This document shows, one piece after another, positions 24,483-33,780 of a stretch of 64,000 nt of DNA. Origin of the DNA: Klebsiella michiganensis (GTDB taxonomy: Bacteria > Pseudomonadota > Gammaproteobacteria > Enterobacterales > Enterobacteriaceae); the NCBI RefSeq assembly GCF_002925905.1, contig NZ_PRDB01000002.1:558001-622000 (forward strand). The letters are read 5' to 3'. The first letter of the stretch is position 1, and each line of letters starts with the position of its first letter. Made by a program: the position numbers and the translations under genes. The notes beneath the pieces were generated by a model. It was given only the letters and a program-made list of their open reading frames with translations. It was not told where the DNA came from and made no database searches.

Positions 24483-24815
24483 TTATCCCTCGATAAGAAT
24501 TTTAGGATCAACGTAAAAGTCCACGTTAAATACGGTATCCTCGGTTAGCGCCTCGATGCGGTGCCACTTTTCGGGCGGAAAAACGCCAAATTCACCTTCG
24601 GCAATGGTCAGGGTTTCCACCGGTTCCGCGCTGGTTTCATCGGCATATCCGAGATAGCGTATCGCCCCTCGCATCACCGACAGGCGCGGATAGACGCCCT
24701 GCCGGGTACCGGCATCCAGATGCCGCTTCCAGATTGAGGCCGGCGCCGTCCGCTTCGTCCACAGCGGCGTGCTCCGGGTATGCACATAGTGGGTAGGAAT
24801 AATGATTCGCTGCAT
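24483..24815 (-). CDS. yeaR: YeaR-like cupin (DUF1971)
   Basis: A 110-residue single-domain cupin. Residues YVHTRSTPLWTKRTAPA, TRQGVYPRLSVM, YLGYADETSAEP and FPPEKWHRIEA follow E. coli YeaR closely. The E. coli yeaR-yoaG operon is known to be induced by nitrate and nitric oxide through NarL and NsrR; the same gene pair and order occur here. GAGAGG lies upstream of ATG 24815; an ATG nine codons earlier lacks a ribosome site. The molecular role is unknown. Confidence 0.9.
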   Translation of the reverse strand: MQRIIIPTHYVHTRSTPLWTKRTAPASIWKRHLDAGTRQGVYPRLSVMRGAIRYLGYADETSAEPVETLTIAEGEFGVFPPEKWHRIEALTEDTVFNVDFYVDPKILIEG

Positions 24816-24862
24816 GATTTCGCCTCTCTTAACGCACCACATATACGGTCGAAAATGGGAAA

Positions 24863-24875
24863 ATATGTTGCATAT
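24863..24875. promoter_or_regulatory. Inverted repeat in the yeaR promoter
   Basis: ATATG-TTG-CATAT lies about 50 bp before yeaR, overlapping a minus-strand AT-rich -10-like segment (TATATC). NarL-like TACCCCT heptamers follow further upstream (near 24880 and 24935). NsrR or NarL binding is inferred from the E. coli operon, not proved by the sequence. Confidence 0.35.
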
Positions 24876-25020
24876 GATATACCCCTTTTAATCATTGCGG
24901 GTATTATTTTTTACCGATACGTTTTCCTACCCCTTATTGTACTCATTAGGGATTAGATCTATTCAAAAATAAATATGGGCGATTTTAGATAAACTAGAAC
25001 CGCCCATATTAAAAGGCAAA

Positions 25021-26964
25021 TTACTTATTTTCAGGTGAACTGAGCGGTCCCGGTTTACCGATTAAATACCCCTGTACCAGGTCACAGCCTAATTTGCGTA
25101 AGGACTCCAGCTGCTCTTCTGTTTCGACGCCCTCGGCCACGATGCGCATATGCAGACTTTTACCCATGCTGATAATCAGCCGCACGATATCGAGGTCATC
25201 TTTCTGATCGGGAATGTTAATCACAAAAGAGCGGTCGATTTTTATCTTATCGAACGGGAAATAGCTTAGCCGCGATAGCGAAGAATAGCCGGTGCCAAAA
25301 TCATCAATGGAGATCTGCACCCCGAGCTCGCGCAGCTGGCTCAGGATCTCGAGAGAACGGGTATTTTCGTTAAAGACGTCAGACTCGGTAATTTCCAAAT
25401 CCAGCCGATACGGATCCAGCCCGGTTGTTCTTAAGATGGTTACCACGGTATCGGTCAGTGAACTGTTCATTAACTGAACCGGCGACACGTTAACCGACAC
25501 TTTGAGCGGCGACGACCAGCTGGCGGCCGCTTCGCAGGCGGTTCGCAGCACCCACTCGCCCAGCTGATTAATCAGGCCAATCTTTTCCGCTACCGGAATA
25601 AATTCGGTCGGCGGGACGCTGCCGCGCAGCGGATGAAACCAACGCACCAGCGCTTCGTAGCCGTAGATTTCACCGTTCATGGTGTCGGCTATCGGCTGGT
25701 AATAAACCCTGAACTCACCTTTGTTCAGCGCCTGCATCAGGTCATCTTCAAAGGATTTATTCTCCTGCTGGCGCTGAAGCAGTCCGGGACGGAATACCTG
25801 AACGTTGCCGGAACCCTCTTTTTTCGCTTCATACAGCGCCAGGTCGGCGCATTTGTATAAATAGTCGGTACGGCTTTCCCCGTCAGAGATCACAATCCCG
25901 ATACAGGCGCCAATCTGGATCAGCGAGTCGTAAATCTGATACGGCTGGCTGATCTTTTCCCGGATCACCTTCGCCCGCTCCAGCGCCATCTCTTCGGTTA
26001 AATCATGGGAAACCAGGGCAAACTCGTCCCCTCCCAGCCGGTAGAGCGTTTCTGACGTTTTGCGAAAAAAGGAGAGACGGCTGGCCAAATCCTGCAGCAG
26101 CTTATCCCCGGCATCGTGACCCTGGGTATCGTTGACGTCCTTGAAATTATCCAGGTCAAACAGCATCACGACCGCCGAGCCGTTATAGGGCCGCACCTGA
26201 TTGACGACCTCCTGCAGACGTTGCCAGAAAGAGAGACGGTTGGGCATCCCGGTCAGCGAATCATGATAGGCATCGTACTGCAGACGGCGGTTCTGCACCT
26301 GAAGCTTTTCTTTTGAGGCCTGCAGGTCGGTCGCCAGTAATTTCATCCGCACGTGGGCGCGACGCAGGGTGTTATTCTGCTTCAGCATCAACAGCCCGAG
26401 CGTGATACAGAGAACAATCAGCAGAATGGAAATCGCCGAATAGATGTAATAGAGATTTTGTATTTTATCGTGGGTCAGATTAACCAGATTAAAATCCTGG
26501 GCGAGCGAGGTGGACGCGAGTGAGGTCAACGGCCCGTCCAGGGTACTCATCTCCTGCAGCATCAGCTTCAGCTGCGCTGTCGTCATGGTGTCCAGCTGCT
26601 TATCCAGCCGGTCCAGAAGATCAATCAGGCTGTTAACTATTGCCTTACGGTGAGGATCTTTGCCGATAAACTTTCCCAAATCACCCTGCTGCAGCAGCGC
26701 AATCTGGCTCATCATAATTTCCAGACGCAGGCGCACCTCATCGTGGTCGCTTCCCTTCACCCCCAGCCCCATCGCGCTGAGTCGCGCCTCGAGGCGCATG
26801 TACTCGGAGACTATCTGGGAAACGGACCACGAATCAGTATAACGGGTTAATTTTTGCAGCTCACTTTGCCGCTCATGCACCAGATAAGTTATGTAACCGG
26901 TCACAATGAAGAGCGACAAAATAATGGCAGTGAGTATTCGATTCAAGATCAAACCCTTACTCAA
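25021..26964 (-). CDS. Membrane GGDEF-EAL cyclic-di-GMP enzyme
   Basis: A 647-residue inner-membrane protein. Membrane segment 1 (about 8-28), a periplasmic helical domain (about 30-168) and membrane segment 2 (about 172-194) precede a GGDEF domain (intact GGDEF at 311-315) and an EAL domain (intact EAL at 437-439). The EAL domain keeps the other acids (LEITES, IDDFGTG, KIDRSF, AEGVET, QGYLIGKP). The position of the inhibitory RxxD site reads KTSE, so product inhibition may be lost. Both synthesis and hydrolysis are possible. The gene overlaps the preceding molybdopterin-fold gene by 8 bp, suggesting a sensory partner. Confidence 0.93.
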   Translation of the reverse strand: MSKGLILNRILTAIILSLFIVTGYITYLVHERQSELQKLTRYTDSWSVSQIVSEYMRLEARLSAMGLGVKGSDHDEVRLRLEIMMSQIALLQQGDLGKFIGKDPHRKAIVNSLIDLLDRLDKQLDTMTTAQLKLMLQEMSTLDGPLTSLASTSLAQDFNLVNLTHDKIQNLYYIYSAISILLIVLCITLGLLMLKQNNTLRRAHVRMKLLATDLQASKEKLQVQNRRLQYDAYHDSLTGMPNRLSFWQRLQEVVNQVRPYNGSAVVMLFDLDNFKDVNDTQGHDAGDKLLQDLASRLSFFRKTSETLYRLGGDEFALVSHDLTEEMALERAKVIREKISQPYQIYDSLIQIGACIGIVISDGESRTDYLYKCADLALYEAKKEGSGNVQVFRPGLLQRQQENKSFEDDLMQALNKGEFRVYYQPIADTMNGEIYGYEALVRWFHPLRGSVPPTEFIPVAEKIGLINQLGEWVLRTACEAAASWSSPLKVSVNVSPVQLMNSSLTDTVVTILRTTGLDPYRLDLEITESDVFNENTRSLEILSQLRELGVQISIDDFGTGYSSLSRLSYFPFDKIKIDRSFVINIPDQKDDLDIVRLIISMGKSLHMRIVAEGVETEEQLESLRKLGCDLVQGYLIGKPGPLSSPENK

Positions 26965-27454
26965 TTATAATCTTCGAAACCTGCCATGCCGAACGGGAAT
27001 AATAAATCTGATTCTGCAATTCCGGGCTACTGTCGTAAGGATAAACAATAAATAAGGGCCCTTTATCACGAATGCGCATATATTCGCCGTTCATTTTTAA
27101 AGCCAAAATTACCGGAAATTTATGAAAGTCGTCCAGGGGGACAATCGTGGTGTAATCGTTGAGCGCCAGCACCCGGGCTGACTTGCCTTTGGCGCCGACT
27201 AAATCCATGAGTTTACTGAGGGAAATGCCGTCAAAGCGGACCTTGCCCGAATACCATGGCGTGGTCGTCACCAGCGTTTCCATCCCCAGCTTTTCTAATG
27301 CGGCGAGATCAAAAACGGCGGTATCGCCCTCATTCGTATTAGCAATCAGGCCGGAAATAGTTAAAACGGGTTTGCCGACAGGCGCTGGCAGTTTTTCTGC
27401 AAAAGCGGAAGGCGAAACCATGACACAAAATAAAGCTGCAAAAATTAAACGCAT
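26957..27454 (-). CDS. Periplasmic molybdopterin-binding-fold protein (putative sensor partner)
   Basis: A 165-residue exported protein: signal peptide to about residue 19 (SAFA), then one domain resembling the oxidoreductase molybdopterin-binding (sulfite-oxidase) fold (VLTISGLIANTNEGD; FDLAALEKLGM; VRFDGISLSKLMDLVGAKG). The only Cys is in the signal peptide, so the usual molybdenum-ligand Cys is absent. Catalysis is unlikely, and a ligand-binding role is more plausible. It overlaps the GGDEF-EAL gene start by 8 bp on the same strand. It may feed periplasmic information to that protein; this is inference from gene order. Confidence 0.8.
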   Translation of the reverse strand: MRLIFAALFCVMVSPSAFAEKLPAPVGKPVLTISGLIANTNEGDTAVFDLAALEKLGMETLVTTTPWYSGKVRFDGISLSKLMDLVGAKGKSARVLALNDYTTIVPLDDFHKFPVILALKMNGEYMRIRDKGPLFIVYPYDSSPELQNQIYYSRSAWQVSKIIIE

Positions 27455-27757
27455 TTAACTCACCCTTCCGAAATTGGAGACTTGTTAATTGTAAACCATT
27501 TAAGTCATTTCTTAAAAGGTGTCCCCGTTGGGTTCAAAAATTAAAATTAAAAACAATAAGCGAAGTCCTAAGCTCGCATTCTGAACGGGCTACAAGGGCG
27601 TTCATCCCCCGGCGAAGCAAACGCTTTATGCCTTTAAACGCCCAGAGCAGGTAAAAATCTTTTCACATGCCCTTCTGCGCGGTAGTCTCAGGACAGGCGC
27701 GAATTCGGAAAGCGTCTCATTCCAATAATTAAAAACTCAGCAACAGACAGGACAGGT
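27455..27757. other. Intergenic region, divergent promoters expected
   Basis: 303 bp between the minus-strand sensor gene and shiA. It is AT-rich near 27480-27560. It must contain both promoters, but I see no motif strong enough to name. Confidence 0.5.
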
Positions 27758-29083
27758 ATGGACTCAACGTTAATTTCTCAGCGCCCCGGCAAGGAGGCAT
27801 GTTCACTCAACCGCGCCCGCAGAGCGGCCTGGGGCAGCTTCGCCGGGGCCGTGGTCGACTGGTACGACTTTCTTCTCTATGGCATCACCGCCGCGCTGGT
27901 ATTTAACCGGGAATTTTTCCCGCAAATCAGCCCGGCAATGGGCACCCTCGCCGCCTTTGCCACCTTCGGCGTCGGCTTCCTCTTCCGCCCGCTGGGCGGC
28001 ATTATCTTCGGCCATTTCGGCGATCGCCTCGGGCGCAAACGCATGCTGATGCTGACGGTATGGATGATGGGGATCGCCACCGCCTGTATCGGTCTGCTGC
28101 CCTCCTTCAGCCAGATTGGCTGGTGGGCGCCGGTTCTGCTGGTCCTGCTGCGCGCCGTCCAGGGCTTTGCGGTGGGCGGCGAATGGGGCGGCGCGGCTCT
28201 GCTGGCGGTAGAGAGCGCGCCGAAAAATAAGAAGGCGTTCTACAGCAGCGGCGTGCAGGTGGGCTACGGTGTCGGATTGCTGCTCTCTACAGGGCTGGTG
28301 TCGCTGATAAGCTCCTGCACCACCGATGAACAGTTCCTCAGCTGGGGCTGGCGTCTGCCGTTCCTGTTTAGCGTCGTGCTGGTGCTGGCGGCGCTCTGGA
28401 TCCGCAACGGCATGGCGGAATCCGCCGAATTTGAACAGCAGCAGCGCGAACAGCAGCTGCAGCCGAAGAAAAAGCGGCTGCCGGTCGTGGAAGCGCTGTT
28501 CCGCCATCCGGGCGCGTTCTTAATGATTATCGGCCTGCGCCTGTGCGAGCTGCTGACGATGTATATCGTCACCGCCTTCGCGCTTAACTATTCCACGCAG
28601 AATCTCGGCCTGCCGCGCGAGCTGTTTCTGAATATTGGCCTGCTTGTCGGCGCCATCAGCTGCCTGACGATCCCCTGCTTCGCCTGGCTGGCGGACCGCT
28701 TTGGCCGTCGCCGCGTCTATATCACCGGGGCGCTGATCGGCACCCTCAGCGGCTTCCCGTTCTTTATGGCGCTCGAAAGCCAGTCATACTTCTGGATCCT
28801 GTTTTTCGCGCTTATGCTGGCAAATATTGCGCACGATATGGTGGTTTGCGTTCAGCAGCCGATGTTTACCGAAATGTTTGGCGCCAGCTATCGCTACAGC
28901 GGGGCCGGCGTGGGGTATCAGGTTGCCAGCGTTGTCGGCGGCGGTTTTACGCCGTTTATCGCCGCCGCCCTGGTCACCTTATCCGGCGGCGCCTGGCATA
29001 GCGTCGCTATCTACTTGACCGCAGGCTGCCTGCTCTCCGCCCTTACGGCGATGCTGATGAAACCCAGCCGCCATGGCGAATAG
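27758..29083 (+). CDS. shiA: Shikimate transporter ShiA (MFS)
   Basis: A proton symporter of the metabolite:H+ branch of the MFS, 441 residues. Long stretches equal my memory of E. coli ShiA, among them SFAGAVVDWYDFLLYGITAA, FGDRLGRKRMLMLTVWMMG, GGEWGGAALL and QVGYGVGLLLSTGLVSLIS. Twelve membrane spans are expected. ACAGG lies upstream of ATG 27758. In E. coli shiA also lies in the asn-tRNA region. A lipoate-ligase-like gene follows after 18 bp. Confidence 0.95.
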   Translation: MDSTLISQRPGKEACSLNRARRAAWGSFAGAVVDWYDFLLYGITAALVFNREFFPQISPAMGTLAAFATFGVGFLFRPLGGIIFGHFGDRLGRKRMLMLTVWMMGIATACIGLLPSFSQIGWWAPVLLVLLRAVQGFAVGGEWGGAALLAVESAPKNKKAFYSSGVQVGYGVGLLLSTGLVSLISSCTTDEQFLSWGWRLPFLFSVVLVLAALWIRNGMAESAEFEQQQREQQLQPKKKRLPVVEALFRHPGAFLMIIGLRLCELLTMYIVTAFALNYSTQNLGLPRELFLNIGLLVGAISCLTIPCFAWLADRFGRRRVYITGALIGTLSGFPFFMALESQSYFWILFFALMLANIAHDMVVCVQQPMFTEMFGASYRYSGAGVGYQVASVVGGGFTPFIAAALVTLSGGAWHSVAIYLTAGCLLSALTAMLMKPSRHGE

Positions 29084-29101
29084 CGTCGATAAGGAGAAAT
29101 C

Positions 29102-29833
29102 ATGATTCAGGAACCCTGCTGGCCGCTGCGCTTTAGCCACCAGCAGCTACCGGTTGGTTACTTTGCCGATCCCACCCTTGCCGAGCAGCCGCTGTTTGCC
29201 CGGGCGCTCGACGGTGAGGCGGTGGCTCAGCTCTGGCAGGCCCCGCAGGGGTTTGTGGTGCCGGGAAGCTACCGGAAATTTGCCGAACTCCCTGCGGTGA
29301 GCGAGCAGTTCGCCGGCCAGGGATGGCCGGTCTGGCAGCGCCGCTCCGGCGGCGGGCTGGTGCCGCAGGGGCCGGGAATTGTCAATCTCAGCCTGGCCTG
29401 GCCGGTCTATCACTCGCTGGGCGAAGCCGCAGAGCCGATTTATCTTTTCCTCTGCGGCCTGTTGCAGCGCACGCTGGTGACCTTTGGCGTGGCCAGCCAC
29501 TGCCGGGCGGTTAGCGGTTCATTTTGCGATGGTCGCTATAATCTGGCCTGCGGCGAGGGCGAGGAGGTGCGAAAAATAGCCGGCACGGCCCAGTACTGGC
29601 GACCGATGGCGGAAGGTCGAGGCCATGTGGTTCTCGCGCACGCGGTGGTATTGCTGGATGCCGACCTGGCGGCGGCTCACCGGGCGGCCAATGATTTCGA
29701 AGCCCGGCTTGGCAGCGGGCGGGAATACCGCGCCGATAAAACCGTGACCCTGGCGGAGCTGGTTTCAGAAGGCGCCGATTTGCTGCCCCGCTTTCGCGAG
29801 GCGCTGGCGCAGCAGCTGGAAAATATCAGCTGA
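29102..29833 (+). CDS. Lipoate-protein ligase A family protein
   Basis: A 243-residue single-domain BPL/LplA-type protein. The ligase core motif reads RRSGGGLVPQGPGIVNLSL where the family has RRxTGGGAV. The conserved Lys is in KIAGTAQYW. It could attach lipoate or octanoate, or be one of the many paralogues of unknown target. The altered TGGG motif (SGGG) and the absence of a C-terminal accessory domain separate it from E. coli LplA. AAGGAG precedes the ATG. It is probably co-transcribed with shiA and overlaps the convergent LysR gene by 8 bp. Confidence 0.82.
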   Translation: MIQEPCWPLRFSHQQLPVGYFADPTLAEQPLFARALDGEAVAQLWQAPQGFVVPGSYRKFAELPAVSEQFAGQGWPVWQRRSGGGLVPQGPGIVNLSLAWPVYHSLGEAAEPIYLFLCGLLQRTLVTFGVASHCRAVSGSFCDGRYNLACGEGEEVRKIAGTAQYWRPMAEGRGHVVLAHAVVLLDADLAAAHRAANDFEARLGSGREYRADKTVTLAELVSEGADLLPRFREALAQQLENIS

Positions 29834-30743
29834 AGGTCGCCTTCAGATAGCGGCTAAACGTCTCTACCGCCCGCGATACGCGCGGCGTGTAGGGGCGAAT
29901 GACGTACAGACTTTCCGCAAACGCATCCACCGGCCGCCATCCCGGCAGCAGCTCCTGAACCAGCCCGCGGCCAATCGCCTCCCTGGCGCTAAAATCCGGC
30001 AGTAAGGCAACGCCCAGCCCCGCCAGCACCGCGTCGCGCAGGGATTCGCTGTTATTGGTGGCAAACGGCCCCTGCACCTTCACGCTCACCCGCTCGTCGT
30101 CGCGCTCAAAGGTCCAGTGCGGGCTTTGCGGCCCGCGCGGATAGGTGAGGCATTGATGCTGACGCAACGCGTCAGGCGAATCGGGGCGGCCAAAGCGGCG
30201 AATATAGTCCGCCGAGGCGACCACCAGGGTAGCCGTACGGCACAGCGGCCAGGCCACGTGGGTCTCCGGCAGCAGCTCGCGGCGACAGTGGCGAATAGCA
30301 AGGTCGAACCCCTCGCTGGCGAGCGACACCAGTCGGTCGGTCACCTCCAGCTGGAGATGAAGCTGCGGATGCTGGTGCAGAAAAGGGGTGATGGCCGGGA
30401 CCAGCTGCTGACGTGAAAATGCGACCGGCGCGGTCAGGCGCAGCGTACCGCGCAGGGGGCCGCCTTCCTCGTCGCAGGTGCCGGTAAAGATCTCGCGAAT
30501 CTGCCCAAACGGCTCGTTCAGCTCCGCCACCAGCCGCAGACCATCTTCGCTTAAGGTCACGCTGCGGGTGGTTCGGTGCACCAGCGTCTTACCGGTAACC
30601 CGCTCCAGCTCGCTGATTTTCTGGCTGATGGCGGATTTGCTGACCGCCAGCTTTTCCGCGGCGCGGGTATAGCTTTTTTGCTCCTCCAGCACCGTAAGCC
30701 AGTACAGGTGGGTCCAGTAAATTTCCGGGCGGATCTCGCGCAT
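29826..30743 (-). CDS. LysR-family regulator
   Basis: A 305-residue LysR protein with HTH at about residues 18-50 (SYTRAAEKLAVSKSAISQKI; SELERVTGKTLVHRTTRSV) and a standard effector domain. It diverges from the tautomerase gene at 30856, with 112 bp between them, which is the typical regulator-target layout. The two genes are often found together in enterobacteria. The effector is unknown. Confidence 0.9.
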   Translation of the reverse strand: MREIRPEIYWTHLYWLTVLEEQKSYTRAAEKLAVSKSAISQKISELERVTGKTLVHRTTRSVTLSEDGLRLVAELNEPFGQIREIFTGTCDEEGGPLRGTLRLTAPVAFSRQQLVPAITPFLHQHPQLHLQLEVTDRLVSLASEGFDLAIRHCRRELLPETHVAWPLCRTATLVVASADYIRRFGRPDSPDALRQHQCLTYPRGPQSPHWTFERDDERVSVKVQGPFATNNSESLRDAVLAGLGVALLPDFSAREAIGRGLVQELLPGWRPVDAFAESLYVIRPYTPRVSRAVETFSRYLKATFS

Positions 30744-30855
30744 AGTAATTGTTCACAGATAAAAACAATGAGTTCAAATATAGCGGTTTTTGCCGGCTTC
30801 AGCACGGGTTAGCATCTCTCTCACTGAGGTAATCCGACAATAAGGACCATCTGCT

Positions 30856-31245
30856 ATGCCATTACTGACGTTTGATATCATTGAAGGACGCAGCGAAAGC
30901 GAGATCAAAACCCTGCTGGATGCGGCACATCGCGCCGTGGTGCAGGCGTTCAAGGTGCCAGAGCGCGATCGCTACCAGATTGTTCACGAAAACAAAGCTC
31001 ATCATATGATTATTGAAGATACCGGGCTGGGGCTGACGCGAAGCCGGGACGTGGTGGTGGTGAGGGTATATACCAGCCCGCGCAGCGAAGAACAGAAGCA
31101 GCTTTTTTATGCCACCCTGCTGGCTGAGCTCCGGGAGCACTGCGGGCTGAGCGGCGATGACCTGATGATCTCGGTAATCAGCAACCATAAAGGGGACTGG
31201 AGTTTTGGCCGCGGCGTAGCGCAGTACATCACCGGCGAACTTTAG
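30856..31245 (+). CDS. Tautomerase-family protein
   Basis: A 129-residue protein of the tautomerase/MIF superfamily. Pro2 follows the initiator Met (MPLLTFDIIEGRS) and would become the catalytic N-terminal proline. The second half, with TSPRSEEQKQLFYATLLAEL, fits the longer two-unit members. It acts in the cytosol on keto-enol type substrates; the actual substrate is unknown. The 3' end overlaps the convergent LacI-family gene by 4 bp. Confidence 0.87.
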   Translation: MPLLTFDIIEGRSESEIKTLLDAAHRAVVQAFKVPERDRYQIVHENKAHHMIIEDTGLGLTRSRDVVVVRVYTSPRSEEQKQLFYATLLAELREHCGLSGDDLMISVISNHKGDWSFGRGVAQYITGEL

Positions 31246-32246
31246 CCCTGGCGGCGATGGGACTGGCGCACGATGGGTTCCCCGGTGCGCCAGGTCGCCG
31301 TCGGCCCTTCAGCTGCATCGATGAGCCGATTCAACGCCTCTTCCACCAGCCGCTCGCGCCGCTGATCGTAAGTAGTAAGCTGCCATTCCGGCGCCGCCGC
31401 TTCATCGATATTATCGAAACCGACAATACCCATCGTTAAATCGCGCTCGCGCAGCGCCTGAAGCGCGCCTATCGCCAGAATATCATTTTCACAGAACAGG
31501 GCATCCACTCTTTCGCCTGCGGACGTCGCGTCCAGATACTCGCTCATTGCCGCATATCCCCGGGTACGTAAATACTGTCCGGCAACCAGCAGAGTATCAA
31601 GCCGGCAACCTGCCTGCTCCAGCGCCGCTTCGTATCCTTCCATCCTCATTAAATGGTGCGAGGCGGTATCCGGCCCTTTCATATAGCCAAAAGTGCGATG
31701 CCCCTGCGCCAGCAGCAGTTCGGCAAGCTGTTTTCCGGCAATCCAGCCGTCAATATTGACCACCTGGATTTCCGGATGATCGGTATTACGGCCAATCTGC
31801 ACCAGCGGAACGCGATGAATTTCAGTGGCAATCGCGATGAGTTCCGGCGTCAGGACCGTGGCCATAAACAAGATACCGTCAACCTGGAGCTGGTAAGCCA
31901 GCGCCATCGCCGTGCGGGTGTTTTCTTCGTCGGTAACGTTAATCACCAGCGCCATGTAGCCGCGATTCTGCAGCTGGCGGGTCACTTCGTTAAGCAGTAG
32001 CACCATATTGGGATTGCGCAGCTCGTCTACCGCCACGCCGATAATATGCGTTTGCTTTTGCGTCAGGCTACGCGCCAGTAAATTTGGTCGATATCCCAGA
32101 ATATTAGCGGCTTTCATCACCTCTTCCCGGGTTTTGGGCTGGATAGAAGCCCCGGGGGTAAATGCCCGGGAAACCGTCCATTTGGAGACGCCAGCCAGTA
32201 ACGCAACGTCGCTGGCGGTCGCTTTTTGTCGTTTAGGGGCGCTCAT
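31242..32246 (-). CDS. LacI-family repressor
   Basis: A 334-residue repressor with N-terminal HTH (about 9-32, TASDVALLAGVSKWTVSRAF), hinge (GYRPNLLARSL) and a sugar-binding core ending in FDNIDEA and PIVRQS. It is GntR/GalR-like within the family. It lies downstream of, and on the same strand as, a four-gene catabolic operon, with about 120 bp between. It is the obvious candidate to bind the perfect operator-like palindrome at 36352-36365. Confidence 0.92.
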   Translation of the reverse strand: MSAPKRQKATASDVALLAGVSKWTVSRAFTPGASIQPKTREEVMKAANILGYRPNLLARSLTQKQTHIIGVAVDELRNPNMVLLLNEVTRQLQNRGYMALVINVTDEENTRTAMALAYQLQVDGILFMATVLTPELIAIATEIHRVPLVQIGRNTDHPEIQVVNIDGWIAGKQLAELLLAQGHRTFGYMKGPDTASHHLMRMEGYEAALEQAGCRLDTLLVAGQYLRTRGYAAMSEYLDATSAGERVDALFCENDILAIGALQALRERDLTMGIVGFDNIDEAAAPEWQLTTYDQRRERLVEEALNRLIDAAEGPTATWRTGEPIVRQSHRRQG

Positions 32247-32369
32247 ACTCGGTTTTAACGTTCCTGATAAAAAACATCCAATAGAACGTAAAATACAGCA
32301 AGATAAAATCCGCTCAACAAAAAACGCGCCGCGTTCTCCCGCCCCCCGGAGGGAAAACGCGGCCCGTTG

Positions 32370-33311
32370 TCACTGACTTAATGTGGCGTTGAGGGCATCA
32401 ATAGACGTCCGTAGCCCTGCTTCAACGCTCATCGTCAGGTCCTCCATCTCCAGCGACACATAACCGTTATATCCGGTCATGCGCAGCACCGAGAAGAACT
32501 CTTTCCACCACTTCAAATCCTGTCCACAGCCAACCGCCACGTAGTTCCAGGTGCGGGTTTTGGTCTGCGTAACCGGCTGGTATTCCAGTAAGCCGTCGAC
32601 ATCCGCCAGCCCGCGTTCAATACGCGCGTCTTTGCCGTGGACGTGATAAATCACCCCTTCAAGCTTACGGGCTGCGGCAATCGGGTCTGCCCCCATGGCG
32701 ATCAGATGCGACGGATCGAGATTCATGCCGATGATGTCGCCAACCGCCTCACGCAGGCGCAGCAGCGTGCTCGGGTTGTAAACCAGCTGGCTGGGGAATT
32801 CCTCGAGGGCAATCTGTTCGATGCCGTGTTCAGCCGCATGGCGGGTAAAAGCCTGCCACCAGGGAATAGCAACCTCGTTCCACTGGTAATCGATCACGCC
32901 TGGCATATAGTCCGGCCAGGAAACCGTCGAGGTGATCCAGTTAGGGATTTTATCGTCCGGCCCGCCGCCCGGCAGGCCGCTCATCATGACTATCTTTTTC
33001 ACTCCCAGCTTCGCCGCCAGCTCGACGGTACGGTAGCTGCTGGCGGTGTGCTTCTCGCCAAGGGCGCCGGGGGCCAGCGGGTTACCCGAACAGTTCAGCG
33101 CGACGATCTCCATTCCGCGCTTTTCCAGCTCGCCGCGAAACGCCGCCAGCGCTGCCGGAGAAGCCAGCAGTTCTTCAGTTTTAACATGCGGACAAGGCGA
33201 CCAGCCGCCTGCGGTCATCTCCACGCCCTCAATGCCGTACTGCTTGACGCGATCGAGCATTTCCGGGAACGCCAGGCCGGCGAGAACATCGGTACAGAGT
33301 GCCAGTTTCAT
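32370..33311 (-). CDS. Sugar phosphate isomerase/epimerase (TIM barrel)
   Basis: A 313-residue AP-endonuclease-2-like (xylose isomerase-type) TIM-barrel protein of the IolE/IolH class. Motifs include ALCTDVLAGLAFPEMLDRVK at the start and metal-site residues in EEFPSQL, GMNLDPSHLI, HVHGKDA and VSLEMED. It probably isomerises or dehydrates an inositol- or keto-sugar intermediate. It overlaps the EIIA gene by 4 bp, so translation is coupled. The substrate is not evident. Confidence 0.88.
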   Translation of the reverse strand: MKLALCTDVLAGLAFPEMLDRVKQYGIEGVEMTAGGWSPCPHVKTEELLASPAALAAFRGELEKRGMEIVALNCSGNPLAPGALGEKHTASSYRTVELAAKLGVKKIVMMSGLPGGGPDDKIPNWITSTVSWPDYMPGVIDYQWNEVAIPWWQAFTRHAAEHGIEQIALEEFPSQLVYNPSTLLRLREAVGDIIGMNLDPSHLIAMGADPIAAARKLEGVIYHVHGKDARIERGLADVDGLLEYQPVTQTKTRTWNYVAVGCGQDLKWWKEFFSVLRMTGYNGYVSLEMEDLTMSVEAGLRTSIDALNATLSQ

Positions 33312-33757
33312 ATTCTATCCTTCTTAAATGAGTGTCCTTCGAGGATCTGCATAAACGCGTCTTTGCTGTCGGCGCTGGCCAGCAGCGTGGTTTTCACTTC
33401 GTCATCAAGCAGGTCTGCCAGATCCGCTATAACATCAATGTGTTCATTGTTTTTTGCCGCCACGGCGACCACAAGGAAGGCCACTTTACCCTCCCCCCAG
33501 CCCACGCCATCCGGAAACTGAAGCAGCTGGAAACCGGTTTGCCGCACCAGATCAATACCCTCCTTGCTGCAGTGGGGCATGGCGACCCCCGCCCCGAGCC
33601 AGGTAGAGAGCGCCTTTTCGCGCTCCACCATTGATTCAAAAAAACCCTCGCTGACGTAGCCGCTGGCCTGCAGGGAATCCGCGGCAATACGCAGCGCCTT
33701 TTTCTTTGAATTCGCCCGACAGCCAATAAAAATATCTTCTGGTTTCAGAGTTAACAT
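33308..33757 (-). CDS. Orphan PTS EIIA domain protein (fructose/mannitol type)
   Basis: A 149-residue stand-alone EIIA domain of the PtsN/fructose-mannitol class. The phosphorylatable His62 lies in AMPHCSKEG, and other family signs are GWGEGKVAFLVVAVAAKNNE and HIDVIADLADLL. No EIIB or EIIC gene is nearby. The operon transporter belongs to the MFS, so this EIIA more likely regulates (transporter, repressor or enzyme) than phosphorylates the sugar. GGGAG lies before ATG 33757. It overlaps the isomerase gene by 4 bp. Confidence 0.88.
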   Translation of the reverse strand: MLTLKPEDIFIGCRANSKKKALRIAADSLQASGYVSEGFFESMVEREKALSTWLGAGVAMPHCSKEGIDLVRQTGFQLLQFPDGVGWGEGKVAFLVVAVAAKNNEHIDVIADLADLLDDEVKTTLLASADSKDAFMQILEGHSFKKDRI

Positions 33758-33780
33758 GCGCCTCTCCCTTCGTTAATGGG

